Assembly (NCBI RefSeq): GCF_030323865.1
Contig: NZ_CP066363.1
Span: 62,001 to 126,000 of the forward strand
DNA length: 64,000 bases
Direction: 5' to 3'
Source of the DNA: Pseudarthrobacter defluvii
GTDB taxonomy: Bacteria > Actinomycetota > Actinomycetes > Actinomycetales > Micrococcaceae
Shown here: piece by piece, positions 8,090-16,311 of the stretch
How positions within the stretch are numbered: position 1 is the stretch's first letter
Layout: the number at the start of each line of letters is the position of its first letter
Notes under the pieces: model-generated
The model's database searches: none
Told to the model about the DNA's origin: nothing
The model's input: only the letters and a program-made list of their open reading frames with translations
Made by a program: the position numbers and the translations under genes

Positions 8090-8863
8090 TTACTTACCGG
8101 CGCGGACGAACGTGACGCTGCCCTTGGAGGTCATCCAGGTCAGCGGGTGCACTGCGGTTTCGTTCTTCCCGTTCAGGCCCGAGCTGAGGACCTGGCCGTT
8201 GCCGACGTAGATTCCTACGTGGCCGGGCTGCATGACCATGTCGCCGGGCTGCGGGTCGGTGACCACGGTGCCGTAGTTCATGAACTGCATGGGACCCAGG
8301 TCCCCGACACGGATACCGGCAGCGTTGAGGGCGTTTTCGACCAGTCGGGTGCAGTCCTGGATCATGCCGATCTGGGCGTAGGCGGAGGAAACCATGATGG
8401 CGTTGATACCGCCGGCCACGGGCGCGGCTACAGGAGCGGCAGCAGCAGGGGCAACCGTCACCCGCGCCTTCACGGGCGCAGCCGCTGCAGCCACCGCGGG
8501 TGCGGCGGACGCCTTGGGCGCCTCGACGGCGGCTGGCTTGGGTGCTTCCACCACCGGCGCCGGGGTGGTCTCCACCGCGGGGCGCTCGAAGGAAATCCGG
8601 ACCGTTGCGTCCGCACTGAGCGGGGCCTGGACCTGGCTGGCGACTTCCAGTGCCTGAGCCGGCTCCGCCTCACGCTGGGCCGGGGCATCGGCTGCCTGGG
8701 CGGCAATGCCACTGGTCAGGACAAGGCCGGACGCCGCGGCGATAACGGCCGCCTGCCGGCCGGCGGCACCGGCGTTTCCGGCGACCGATTTGGACAACAC
8801 CGCAAGGGCGCTGGTCTGGACAGGGACCGCGCGGTGGCGGCCGTGAGCTTTGCGCATGGGCAT
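8090..8863 (-). CDS. NlpC/P60 family cell-wall hydrolase
   Basis: The product has 257 residues from the ATG at 8863, preceded by GAGAGG. It has a basic N-terminus, a hydrophobic export segment (AAVIAAASGLVLTSGIAAQA), a long Ala/Pro/Val linker and a C-terminal NlpC/P60 domain. The domain shows the Cys region AQIGMIQDCTRLVENAL and the His region QPGHVGIYVGNGQVL. The usual YxxGG...DCSGL motif is altered to DCTRL, so the catalytic Cys is kept but the context is unusual. It is probably a secreted peptidoglycan endopeptidase. A riboswitch-like leader precedes it. Confidence 0.88.
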   Translation of the reverse strand: MPMRKAHGRHRAVPVQTSALAVLSKSVAGNAGAAGRQAAVIAAASGLVLTSGIAAQAADAPAQREAEPAQALEVASQVQAPLSADATVRISFERPAVETTPAPVVEAPKPAAVEAPKASAAPAVAAAAAPVKARVTVAPAAAAPVAAPVAGGINAIMVSSAYAQIGMIQDCTRLVENALNAAGIRVGDLGPMQFMNYGTVVTDPQPGDMVMQPGHVGIYVGNGQVLSSGLNGKNETAVHPLTWMTSKGSVTFVRAGK

Positions 8864-8869
8864 GAAAGG

Positions 8870-9030
8870 GCCTCTCCCACTGCCTGCGAGGTTAGCTGTC
8901 GGATTCGGATGGGAGACACCCGGCCGGACCGGCGCCAAAAGCACCAGGCACGGCTTCACCCCAAGACCTGCCCGCAGCAGGCCACTGTTGGTTTCCCCGT
9001 CTCTGCCGGACGAAAGTTGCGAACGGATCC
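8870..9030 (-). ncRNA. c-di-AMP riboswitch (ydaO/yuaA type), leader of the NlpC/P60 gene
   Basis: On the minus strand the leader contains GGGGAAAC (8999-8990 region), TTGGGGTGAAGCC, and the conserved 3' segment CCGAATCCGACAGCTAACC (8908-8890) followed by TCGCAGGCAGTGGGAGAGG. This order matches the ydaO/yuaA consensus. High c-di-AMP would be expected to lower expression of the hydrolase. Ends are approximate. Confidence 0.82.
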
Positions 9031-9176
9031 CGGGCAGCGGCAGAGTTAGGCAAGTCCGCTCGGGAGTGCCGCATTCGGAGAAACCGGCACGGCTTCGACC
9101 GTACTTCACGCAGGCCTCATTTGTCACATTTGAATAACATGAGATGCATATCACAGGACATCTCCTTTCTTCCCGA

Positions 9177-9193
9177 TACCCCCACCCGGTATA
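9177..9193. promoter_or_regulatory. CsoR-like box (box 4) with adjacent -10-like TATAGT
   Basis: ATACCCCCACCCGGTAT is an imperfect copper box; TATAGT overlaps its right end (9191-9196) and could be a -10 element. It lies 110 bp before the HMA protein gene on the plus strand. Confidence 0.55.
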
Positions 9194-9304
9194 GTTTCTG
9201 TTGTTGTCAGTGAAGTGGTATGTCCCGGCCGGCCCCTGCGCCCGGCTTTCACAGCCGTTCAATCCCAGCGCCCATTAGTCCTTCGTCAAGGAATGGAAAC
9301 TGAC

Positions 9305-9622
9305 ATGTGTGGAACCGAAAACCGTACCCAGCTGCCGCTTGCTTCCTCCGCGTCCGGGTGCAGCTGCTGCTCGACTGAAGCCGCCCCTGCCCCCACCGCA
9401 GCCGCCGGTGCCACTACCGTTGAATTCGCTGTGGACGGCTTGACCTGCGGGCACTGCGTTCAGACGGTCGAGAAGGCCGTCTCTGCCGTTGATGGGGTGG
9501 AGTCTGCCTCCGTTGATCTCGTCCCTGGCGGCCGTTCCCGTCTGTGGGTGCAAGGTACGGTTGACGCGGCAGCGACGCGGGAGGCTGTGACTGCCGCCGG
9601 GTATACCTTCGTCGGAATCTAA
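9305..9622 (+). CDS. Heavy-metal-associated domain protein with Cys-rich N-terminus
   Basis: The product has 105 residues. A short Cys-rich head (SGCSCCS) and an Ala/Pro/Thr linker precede one HMA domain with the site GLTCGHC. This looks like a CopZ-type chaperone with an extra N-terminal thiol cluster. The ATG at 9305 is chosen because AAGGA lies 12 bp upstream; an in-frame ATG at 9293 overlaps that site. A CsoR-like box upstream suggests copper induction. It probably traffics Cu(I) in the cytoplasm. Confidence 0.85.
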   Translation: MCGTENRTQLPLASSASGCSCCSTEAAPAPTAAAGATTVEFAVDGLTCGHCVQTVEKAVSAVDGVESASVDLVPGGRSRLWVQGTVDAAATREAVTAAGYTFVGI

Positions 9623-9867
9623 TGTCTGCACGTCCCCGGAGCCTCTCCTCGCGCGGGGCATTGTGCTTTCCGGGGAGGAGGGCCGTTCCACAATGACAGC
9701 ACCCGCAGGTGCCCCCGGGCGGCTTGTGCCGGAAAGCCACCATCCCGACGCCGACGCCGGTAGACGGACATGCAGGCCCGCGCGTTTGAACTAGAAGGAG
9801 CGGGCCGGCAGGCACATTCTGCAGGTTTACCCTTGTAGTGAGAACTCTACGGAAAGGAGGAAGAGTC

Positions 9868-10344
9868 GTGACTCCAGCGCATCGTCGCCTTCTCACGGCC
9901 CTCCTCCTGCGGGGAGGGTTCCTGACCGCGGCCCTGGCCATCATTGCCGGCATCTTTGGCATGCACGTCATGAGCGGCGCCCACGACATGCCCCCGGGTT
10001 CCTCCATGTCAATGGCAGGCCCAGGGGGGTCGACGCAGCTGCAGACCATGACGGCCAGCCACGTCCACGCCATGGGGACGTCAAGAGGTGTGGCCTCAAA
10101 TGATCCGGCGGCCGCGGGTTCCTTCTCCTTGTCGTCCTGTGACCCGGCGGGGTCGTGCACCGAGATGTCTGCCGGTGACGCCGCCTGTGTCCTTGCCCCG
10201 GGACATACGACTCTCGCAGCTCCACTGCCGGGAACAGCGCCCTACGATCTGCCCGATTTTGGTGCCGCCGCTGCGCTCGGCAGCACCTATGCCTACTCAC
10301 CGGGCAGCCCCTCCCCCGGTGACCTCTGTATCAGCCGGACGTAA
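9868..10344 (+). CDS. DUF6153-like membrane-anchored protein
   Basis: The product has 158 residues from a GTG at 9868 with AAGGAGG 7 bp upstream. One N-terminal transmembrane segment (FLTAALAIIAGIFGMHVMSGAHD) is followed by a Met/His/Ser/Ala-rich extracytoplasmic part. It ends in PSPGDLCISRT, nearly the same as the end of the protein at 24541-24975. Both resemble the actinobacterial DUF6153 family. Function is unknown; the Met and His content and the neighbours suggest a periplasmic copper role. Confidence 0.75.
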   Translation: MTPAHRRLLTALLLRGGFLTAALAIIAGIFGMHVMSGAHDMPPGSSMSMAGPGGSTQLQTMTASHVHAMGTSRGVASNDPAAAGSFSLSSCDPAGSCTEMSAGDAACVLAPGHTTLAAPLPGTAPYDLPDFGAAAALGSTYAYSPGSPSPGDLCISRT

Positions 10345-10490
10345 ACCACTCCACCGCGCCGTGCCTTCAACCGGCGCCATCGTCCAGCCAGTTAGCCAGC
10401 AGCAAATACACCAAACCCTTGGGGTTTGCCGTTGCATGCCCCCTTCCAGGCGGATCCGCCGCCGCTGATACTTTGAGGACCCTGATTTTC

Positions 10491-11123
10491 ATGAAGAAAG
10501 CCCTGACCATTTCCGCTGCCGCCATCGCCGCAGCCATCGCCCTCGCCGGATGCTCGGCCGGCTCCGGAACGGGAAGCACCAACGGAAGCAGCATGCCAGG
10601 CATGGACCACGGCAGTTCCGGAATGATGACATCCACTGCAGCCCCGTCAGCTTCGGCCACCTTCAACGACGCGGACACGATGTTCGCGCAGATGATGATT
10701 CCCCACCACGCCCAGGCCGTGGAAATGAGCGACGTCATGCTGAAGAAGGAAGGCATCCCGGCCGCAGTGACCGACCTGGCCACCAAAATCAAAGCCGCCC
10801 AGGGACCGGAAATCGAAAAGATGACCGGCTGGCTTCAGAGCTGGGGCCAGCCCACCGCCGCAGCGACTGACATGGGATCGAACCACGCCATGCCCGGAAT
10901 GATGGGCGGAGACGACATGGCCAAGCTCGAGGCCGCGCAGGGCGTTGAGGCGGCCAAACTGTTCCTGACCCAGATGATCGCCCACCACGAAGGCGCTGTC
11001 ACGATGGCCAGGACGGAAACCACCGACGGCAAGAACACTGACGCGGTCCAGCTCAGCAAGGACATCGTCAACGCCCAGGAAGCCGAGATCCAGGAAATGA
11101 AGGACCTGCTGGCCACCCTGTAG
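10491..11123 (+). CDS. DUF305 lipoprotein (periplasmic copper-handling protein)
   Basis: The product has 210 residues. It has a lipoprotein signal with lipobox LAGC, a Met/His-rich linker (SSMPGMDHGSSGMM) and a DUF305 domain with two similar halves. Each half has a conserved histidine pair (MMIPHHAQAVEM and MIAHHEGAVTM), as in ferritin-like four-helix proteins of this family. DUF305 proteins are common in copper-resistance clusters. The ATG at 10491 was chosen because the signal peptide begins there. A strong hairpin follows the gene. Confidence 0.92.
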   Translation: MKKALTISAAAIAAAIALAGCSAGSGTGSTNGSSMPGMDHGSSGMMTSTAAPSASATFNDADTMFAQMMIPHHAQAVEMSDVMLKKEGIPAAVTDLATKIKAAQGPEIEKMTGWLQSWGQPTAAATDMGSNHAMPGMMGGDDMAKLEAAQGVEAAKLFLTQMIAHHEGAVTMARTETTDGKNTDAVQLSKDIVNAQEAEIQEMKDLLATL

Positions 11124-11138
11124 CCAGCGCCTCAACGG

Positions 11139-11172
11139 GTGCCGGCTCTCTTCCCCCTGAGGGGGCCGGCAC
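11139..11172 (+). terminator. Hairpin terminator after the DUF305 gene
   Basis: GTGCCGGC (11139-11146) pairs with GCCGGCAC (11165-11172); an inner CCCCCTGAGGGGG adds a second stem. It ends the transcript 16 bp after the DUF305 stop. No T-run follows. Confidence 0.65.
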
Positions 11173-11239
11173 GTCCCCTGTCACCCTTTCCGGTTACCCT
11201 GGTCCGCCCGGTTGGCCGGTCCATCCTCTGGAGTTTCCC

Positions 11240-12118
11240 GTGCCTCTGCACTTTTTTCGCCACCGCCGGCCTGCCGCGGCTCTCGCCGCTGCAGGTGCCC
11301 TGCTGTTGACCCTGTCCGCCTGCTCCCCTGGCACAGCCAGCGGGCCCGACGCCGCGTCCCCGGCCGCATCAGGGCTGCCCAGCTCCCATGTCCACGGCCT
11401 GAGCGTGAACTCCGAAACCGGGCAGATTCTGCTGGCCACCCATGAAGGGCTCTTCGACATCTCAAAAAACACGGGTGTCAAAATCGGACCCAGCAACGAC
11501 CTGATGGGTTTCACGACCGCTATGGACGAGGGCGTGTTTTACGCCTCCGGCCATCCAGGCAAAGACTCAACACTGCCCAACCCTCTGGGACTCCTCAAGA
11601 GCAGTGACGGGGGAAAGACCTGGGACCAGGTCTCCCGGCAAGGGGAGTCGGACTTCCATGCGCTGACCACGACCAAGTCCGGAATTGTCGGCTTTGACGG
11701 GACCATGCGCACCAGCACCGATGGCGCGACGTGGAAGACCTCATCTGCCGGGTTCGCCCCTGCCGTCCTGGCCGGCAGCCCCTACAGCGATACCGTGCTG
11801 GCAACGACTCCTGAGGGCCTCCGACGGTCCTCCGATGCCGGGACCTCGTGGACCATGATTCAGGGGGCGCCGGTGATTCAGTTCGCCGCTTTCGCCAGCG
11901 CCGCGGAAGCGGCCGGGGTCGCCCCGGACGGCAGCGTCTATCTCTCCGTTGACGGGGGCCTTACCTGGAGGAACACCGGAAAGATTGACGGCAGTGTCCA
12001 GGCCGTCGCTGCATCCGAGGGATCCGGGGGTACTCCGTGGATTTGGGCCGCCACGATGAGCGGGCTCGTCGTATCCACCGACGGCGGGGCTACCTTCCGC
12101 CCTGCAGACGCCGCCTGA
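11240..12118 (+). CDS. BNR-repeat lipoprotein (F510_1955 family-like)
   Basis: The product has 292 residues from a GTG. A lipoprotein signal (LLLTLSACS) precedes a beta-propeller-like domain. It shows Asp-box repeats such as [35 protein letters not shown] and STDGGATF at regular spacing, typical of sialidase-like or photosynthesis-assembly-like propellers. Such proteins recur beside copper and cytochrome genes in Actinobacteria, but their substrate is unknown; 'glycosylhydrolase' is a family label, not a proven activity. The ccdA gene follows within 6 bp. Confidence 0.85.
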   Translation: MPLHFFRHRRPAAALAAAGALLLTLSACSPGTASGPDAASPAASGLPSSHVHGLSVNSETGQILLATHEGLFDISKNTGVKIGPSNDLMGFTTAMDEGVFYASGHPGKDSTLPNPLGLLKSSDGGKTWDQVSRQGESDFHALTTTKSGIVGFDGTMRTSTDGATWKTSSAGFAPAVLAGSPYSDTVLATTPEGLRRSSDAGTSWTMIQGAPVIQFAAFASAAEAAGVAPDGSVYLSVDGGLTWRNTGKIDGSVQAVAASEGSGGTPWIWAATMSGLVVSTDGGATFRPADAA

Positions 12119-12123
12119 CGCTG

Positions 12124-12873
12124 ATGGATATCGGCGGGTTTTTTGCCTCCACCGTTACCTCCGGTGCGCTGCTGATCGCCATCCCCCTGGCAATGACAGC
12201 AGGGCTCGTATCGTTCCTGTCACCCTGCATTCTGCCCTTGGTCCCCGGCTACCTCGGCTTCGTCTCAGGCCTGACCGACCCCACCCAGCCGAAAAACCGG
12301 CGCCGGGTCCTGACAGGAGTTGGACTCTTCGTCCTCGGATTCGCAGCCGTCTTCACCCTGTACGGTGCCGCGTTCGGTGCGATCGGCTCCTGGCTGCTGC
12401 GCTGGCAGGACACACTGATGCGCGGCATGGGCCTGGTCGTGATTCTGATGGGGCTGGCGCTGCTGGGGCTGGTGCCCTGGCTGCAGCAAACCCGCAAAAT
12501 CAACCTCGAAAGGCGGACCGGCCTGGCCGGAGCGCCGCTGCTCGGCGTCGTCTTCGGGCTTGGCTGGACCCCCTGCATGGGACCGACCCTGAGTGCTGTC
12601 CTGTCGCTCAGTGTCACCACCGGCAGCGCCGGGCGCGGCGCGCTGCTGGCTTTTGCCTACTGCCTGGGACTGGGCATTCCCTTTGCCCTTACCGCACTGG
12701 GATTGGGCTGGGTCAGCAACGCGCTGACCTTCGTCCGTAAACACATCCGGGCCGTCAACATCGCCGGCGCCGCCCTGCTCATCATTCTGGGCATCCTCAT
12801 GGTCACCGGAGTCTGGGTCCGCTGGATCTACCAGCTGCAAAACCTCTCCGGGACCTTCCTCACCCCCATCTGA
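12124..12873 (+). CDS. ccdA: CcdA/DsbD-type thiol-disulfide transporter
   Basis: The product has 249 residues with six predicted transmembrane helices. The paired redox Cys motifs of CcdA are seen: [15 protein letters not shown] near residue 35 and [14 protein letters not shown] near residue 150. CcdA carries electrons from cytoplasmic thioredoxin to extracytoplasmic thiol proteins for cytochrome c maturation. It sits next to a multicopper oxidase, and a TlpA-like protein encoded at 17423-18073 could be its partner. The ATG lies 5 bp after the upstream stop. Confidence 0.93.
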   Translation: MDIGGFFASTVTSGALLIAIPLAMTAGLVSFLSPCILPLVPGYLGFVSGLTDPTQPKNRRRVLTGVGLFVLGFAAVFTLYGAAFGAIGSWLLRWQDTLMRGMGLVVILMGLALLGLVPWLQQTRKINLERRTGLAGAPLLGVVFGLGWTPCMGPTLSAVLSLSVTTGSAGRGALLAFAYCLGLGIPFALTALGLGWVSNALTFVRKHIRAVNIAGAALLIILGILMVTGVWVRWIYQLQNLSGTFLTPI

Positions 12874-12914
12874 CACAGGCGGGGCTTCAAGCACCGCTTT
12901 AGCAAGGAGTCGCT

Positions 12915-14474
12915 ATGAATCACCATCTGGACCGTCGCCGCTTCCTGGGCCTATCGGTCGCCACCGCCGCGGCCGCAGCCCTGGCCGCGTGCACTGCGAG
13001 CACCAAACCCGCCACCGCGGCGGCGCAACGCATGACGGCCACCGACCCCGCCGTCGCCGACCATGAAGCCGCGCGCCCCTCTTCCGGGAACACCGTCACC
13101 CAACCCCTGCAAGCGGCTGCCCTCACTGCCGCGGTGGCAGCCAAGACGATCACCACCTGGGGGTACAACGGCGCACTGGCCGGACCCGCCATCCGCGCGA
13201 AGGCCGGGGACCAGTTACAGGTCCACCTGGCCAACGGGCTCAAGGATCCCACCAGCATCCACTGGCATGGACTTGCCTTGCGCAATGACATGGACGGGGT
13301 CGCGGGCCTGACCCAGGACCCTGTGGCCGCAGGGGGCACGTTCACCTACGATTTCCGGCTCGCCCACCCCGGCACCTACTGGTACCACTCCCACGTGGAG
13401 ATGCAGCGCGAACGCGCCCTGTACGGTGCCCTGGTCATCGAAGACCCGGCCGAGGAGCTTGTCTATGACCGGGACTGGGTCATCCTGCTCGATGACTGGC
13501 TGGACGGCATCACCGGCACACCTGATGAAGTTGTGCAGGAACTCTCCGGCGGGATGTCCATGTCCGGGTCCATGCCCGGAATGGACCACGGATCCATGGG
13601 ATCGACTTCCTCCCCCTCGCAAGGATCATCCGGCATGAAACACATGCTGATGGGGTCCCGCAGCGACTTCCTCGGCGGCGACGCCGGTGACGTCAGCTAC
13701 CCGTACCACCTGTTCAACTCCAAAGCACCGGATGAGGCCGAGACCCTGAAGGCGACAGCAGGAGAAGTCATCCGGTTAAGGATCATCAACGCCGCCGGTG
13801 ACACCGCCTACCGCGTCGGCATCCCAGGCCAAAAGCTCACCCTCACCCACACCGACGGGTTCCCGGTCCAACACCAGGACGTGGACGCCGTGGTCCTCGC
13901 CATGGGTGAACGCATCGACGCGCTCCTCACCGTCCGGGAAGGCTACACCCCGGTCATGGCGCTGGCCGAGGGCAAGACCAGTCAGGCGCTCGGGTTCATC
14001 AGCACCGGCACCGGCAAGAAACCACTGCCGGCTGTACTCCCGAACAAACTGGACGGCACCGTCGTCGACGGAGGACAACTGAAAGCCGATCCGAAAGTCA
14101 CGCTGACAGAAAAAACCCCCGACCGGACCCACGACGTCCACCTCACCGGAAGCATGATGAACTACGACTGGGGCATCAACGGAAAACGCTTCGACATGAA
14201 CAACCCGTACGGCAACACCTTCGATATCAAGGCAGGCGAACGGGTTGAAGTGAAATTCATCAACGACACTGACATGTGGCACCCCATGCACCTGCACGGC
14301 CACACCTTCCAGGTCGCCGGCGGAGGCGCCCGCAAAGACACCATCATCGTCCGGCCCCGACAGACCGTCACGGTGATCTTCGACGCCGACAACCCGGGAC
14401 AGTGGCTCACCCATTGCCATAACGCCTATCACGCAGAACGCGGCATGATGGCCGTCTTCTCCTACATCAAGTAA
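12915..14474 (+). CDS. Multicopper oxidase (CueO/CopA type), Tat-exported
   Basis: The product has 519 residues. A twin-arginine signal (DRRRFLGLSVATAAAAALAAC) also has a lipobox-like Cys. Copper-site motifs are complete: HWHG (from His116), HPGTYWYHSH, HPMHLHGHTF and the T1-site segment THCHNAYHAERGMM. A Met-rich segment (SMSGSMPGMDHGSM, residues ~215-230) resembles those that help Cu(I) oxidation. It would oxidise Cu(I) to Cu(II) outside the membrane. An AAGGAG site precedes the ATG. It is followed closely by lgt. Confidence 0.95.
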   Translation: MNHHLDRRRFLGLSVATAAAAALAACTASTKPATAAAQRMTATDPAVADHEAARPSSGNTVTQPLQAAALTAAVAAKTITTWGYNGALAGPAIRAKAGDQLQVHLANGLKDPTSIHWHGLALRNDMDGVAGLTQDPVAAGGTFTYDFRLAHPGTYWYHSHVEMQRERALYGALVIEDPAEELVYDRDWVILLDDWLDGITGTPDEVVQELSGGMSMSGSMPGMDHGSMGSTSSPSQGSSGMKHMLMGSRSDFLGGDAGDVSYPYHLFNSKAPDEAETLKATAGEVIRLRIINAAGDTAYRVGIPGQKLTLTHTDGFPVQHQDVDAVVLAMGERIDALLTVREGYTPVMALAEGKTSQALGFISTGTGKKPLPAVLPNKLDGTVVDGGQLKADPKVTLTEKTPDRTHDVHLTGSMMNYDWGINGKRFDMNNPYGNTFDIKAGERVEVKFINDTDMWHPMHLHGHTFQVAGGGARKDTIIVRPRQTVTVIFDADNPGQWLTHCHNAYHAERGMMAVFSYIK

Positions 14475-14487
14475 GGGCGCCTGGGCC

Positions 14488-15399
14488 ATGAACACCCGTG
14501 CCATGACGGAACTGTTTTTCCCCTCCCCCACGGTCAGCGCCTTCCAACTTGGGCCTTTGACGATACGCTTCTACGCCCTGGCCATCCTGGCAGGCATTGT
14601 CTTCGGGGTTTGGCTGACCGCACGGCGCCTGCGGGCCCGGGGCGGCACCACGGCCCAGACCCTGGACGTCGTGGCCTGGGCGGTGCCGTTCGGCATTATC
14701 GGAGGAAGGCTGTACCACGTCATCACCGACAACCAGCTCTACTTCGCTCCAGGAAGAGACCCTTGGGGTGCGCTCAGGATCTGGGAGGGTGGCCTGGGCA
14801 TTTGGGGAGCGGTCGCTCTTGGACTGGTCGGCGCGGCGATCGGTGCCCGCCGTGCCGGGGTTCCCTTCACGGCGTTCGTCGACGCTGCTGCCCCGGGGCT
14901 GCTGATCGCCCAGGCGCTGGGACGCTGGGGCAACTGGTTCAACAATGAACTCTACGGCCAGGCCACCGACCTGCCGTGGAAACTGCAGATTCATGCCATG
15001 AACCAGGCCGCAGGGCAGGCGCTGACCGGACCCGACGGCAGCCCCGACATCATCGGTTACTTCCAGCCGACCTTCCTCTACGAATCGCTGTGGTGCCTGG
15101 CCGCGGCGTCGTTGCTGATGTTCCTGGACAGGAAGTATTCACTCGGCGCTGGGTCGGTATTCGCGCTCTACATCATGCTCTACACCGCCGGCAGGTTCGT
15201 TTTCGAACTGCTCCGTTCCGATCCTGCCAACACCATCCTGGGGCTGCGGGTCAACACCTGGGTGGCGGCCTTGGTGTTCCTCGCCGGGCTGGTGCTCTTT
15301 CAGGTCCGCAGGCGACAGCCGCGCTCGGCAGTCGAGCACGACCAGGGCAGCGCCGCCCAGCCCACTTCCGACATTCAAGGCAAAGGAACACCGCTATGA
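14488..15399 (+). CDS. lgt: Prolipoprotein diacylglyceryl transferase Lgt
   Basis: The product has 303 residues and about seven membrane helices. Signature segments include YALAILAGIVFGVWLTARR, GGRLYHV, WEGGLGIWG and the hallmark GRWGNWFNNELYG. Lgt attaches diacylglycerol to the lipobox Cys of lipoproteins. Actinobacterial chromosomes normally have their own lgt, so this is probably an accessory copy. It lies amid several lipoprotein genes (DUF305, BNR, oxidase), which may be its main clients. Its stop overlaps the next ATG (ATGA). Confidence 0.94.
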   Translation: MNTRAMTELFFPSPTVSAFQLGPLTIRFYALAILAGIVFGVWLTARRLRARGGTTAQTLDVVAWAVPFGIIGGRLYHVITDNQLYFAPGRDPWGALRIWEGGLGIWGAVALGLVGAAIGARRAGVPFTAFVDAAAPGLLIAQALGRWGNWFNNELYGQATDLPWKLQIHAMNQAAGQALTGPDGSPDIIGYFQPTFLYESLWCLAAASLLMFLDRKYSLGAGSVFALYIMLYTAGRFVFELLRSDPANTILGLRVNTWVAALVFLAGLVLFQVRRRQPRSAVEHDQGSAAQPTSDIQGKGTPL

Positions 15400-16031
15400 G
15401 CAACGCGGCCAAGCGACGCAGTGAACACCAGGCTATCGTCGCTTCGATCCGGGCACAGCAGACGGCAAAGCAACGCAGATGGAACCTTCTGGTCTACGGC
15501 GGCTTTGGCCTCCTGCTGACCGCCATCATCACCGTTGTCGCCATGACGGTGACGGGTTCCGTCCAGGAACGCAACCGGGCCGCCGAAGAAGCCCGCAAAC
15601 CCATCGAAGGCATCCAGACGTTCACCGACCTGTCCCGCAACCACGTCCAAACAGCTGTGGATTATCCGCAGGAACCCGGCGTGGGAGGAGACCACGCAGG
15701 TATCTGGACGAACTGCGGCATCTACACCACCCCCATCAACGAACAAAACGCCGTCCATTCACTTGAACACGGTGCCGTGTGGCTGACCTACAAGCCCGAC
15801 CTTGCCGCCGGCGACATCGCAACACTCACAGGCCTCGTCCGGGACAAACCGTACGTACTCCTCAGCCCCAACCCGAACCAAACAGCCTCGGTAAAGGCAA
15901 CGGCATGGGGAACACAGCTCGAACTCACGGCAGCCGACGACACCCGTATCCCCGTATTCCTCCGCGCCTACGCGCAATCCAGGAACGCACCCGAACCCGG
16001 CGCCGCCTGCACCGGCGGAACCAACGGCTGA
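15396..16031 (+). CDS. DUF3105 membrane-anchored protein
   Basis: The product has 211 residues. A basic N-terminus and one transmembrane helix (LLVYGGFGLLLTAIITVVAMTV) are followed by an extracytoplasmic DUF3105 domain. The domain shows the motifs YPQEPGVGGDHAGIWTNCGIYTTPI and VHSLEHGAVWLTY, with conserved His and Cys that could bind metal. It overlaps the lgt stop by 4 bp, so translation is probably coupled. The family's function is unknown, but it often accompanies copper and cytochrome oxidase genes. Confidence 0.9.
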   Translation: MSNAAKRRSEHQAIVASIRAQQTAKQRRWNLLVYGGFGLLLTAIITVVAMTVTGSVQERNRAAEEARKPIEGIQTFTDLSRNHVQTAVDYPQEPGVGGDHAGIWTNCGIYTTPINEQNAVHSLEHGAVWLTYKPDLAAGDIATLTGLVRDKPYVLLSPNPNQTASVKATAWGTQLELTAADDTRIPVFLRAYAQSRNAPEPGAACTGGTNG

Positions 16032-16052
16032 GCCGCCCCACAAAGGACCATC

Positions 16053-16304
16053 ATGAAAAACTACCGCAAACCAAAACAGCAGAACGATTACCAGTCACGC
16101 TATCGGCGGCACCGGCGGCTGGTCCGCACCGGGCAGGTCCTCATGGCCCTCGGCGCCCTCGTGGCCATCGCCCACTGGATAGCACACCTCGCACCCACAG
16201 GGCAGGGACCGAGCACCATGGAGGACATCTTCATCGGCTACCCCACCGGCGCCTTACTGCTGCTTGCCGGTGCTGTCATGGCCGGACGCGCCGAGACGAA
16301 ATAG
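16053..16304 (+). CDS. Small two-helix membrane protein
   Basis: The product has 83 residues with a very basic head (RKPKQQNDYQSRYRRHRR) and two hydrophobic helices (VLMALGALVAIAHWIAHL and YPTGALLLLAGAVMAG). An AAAGGA ribosome site precedes the ATG. It sits in a tight run between the DUF3105 and CtaG-like genes, so it is probably co-expressed with them. No family was recognised. Confidence 0.78.
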   Translation: MKNYRKPKQQNDYQSRYRRHRRLVRTGQVLMALGALVAIAHWIAHLAPTGQGPSTMEDIFIGYPTGALLLLAGAVMAGRAETK

Positions 16305-16311
16305 CACCGGC

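Noticed and set aside
8066..9049. 327-codon plus-strand frame
   Set aside because: It is antisense to the NlpC/P60 gene and its riboswitch leader, with no recognisable domain.
13776..14531. 251-codon minus-strand frame
   Set aside because: It is antisense to the multicopper oxidase, which has all its copper motifs.
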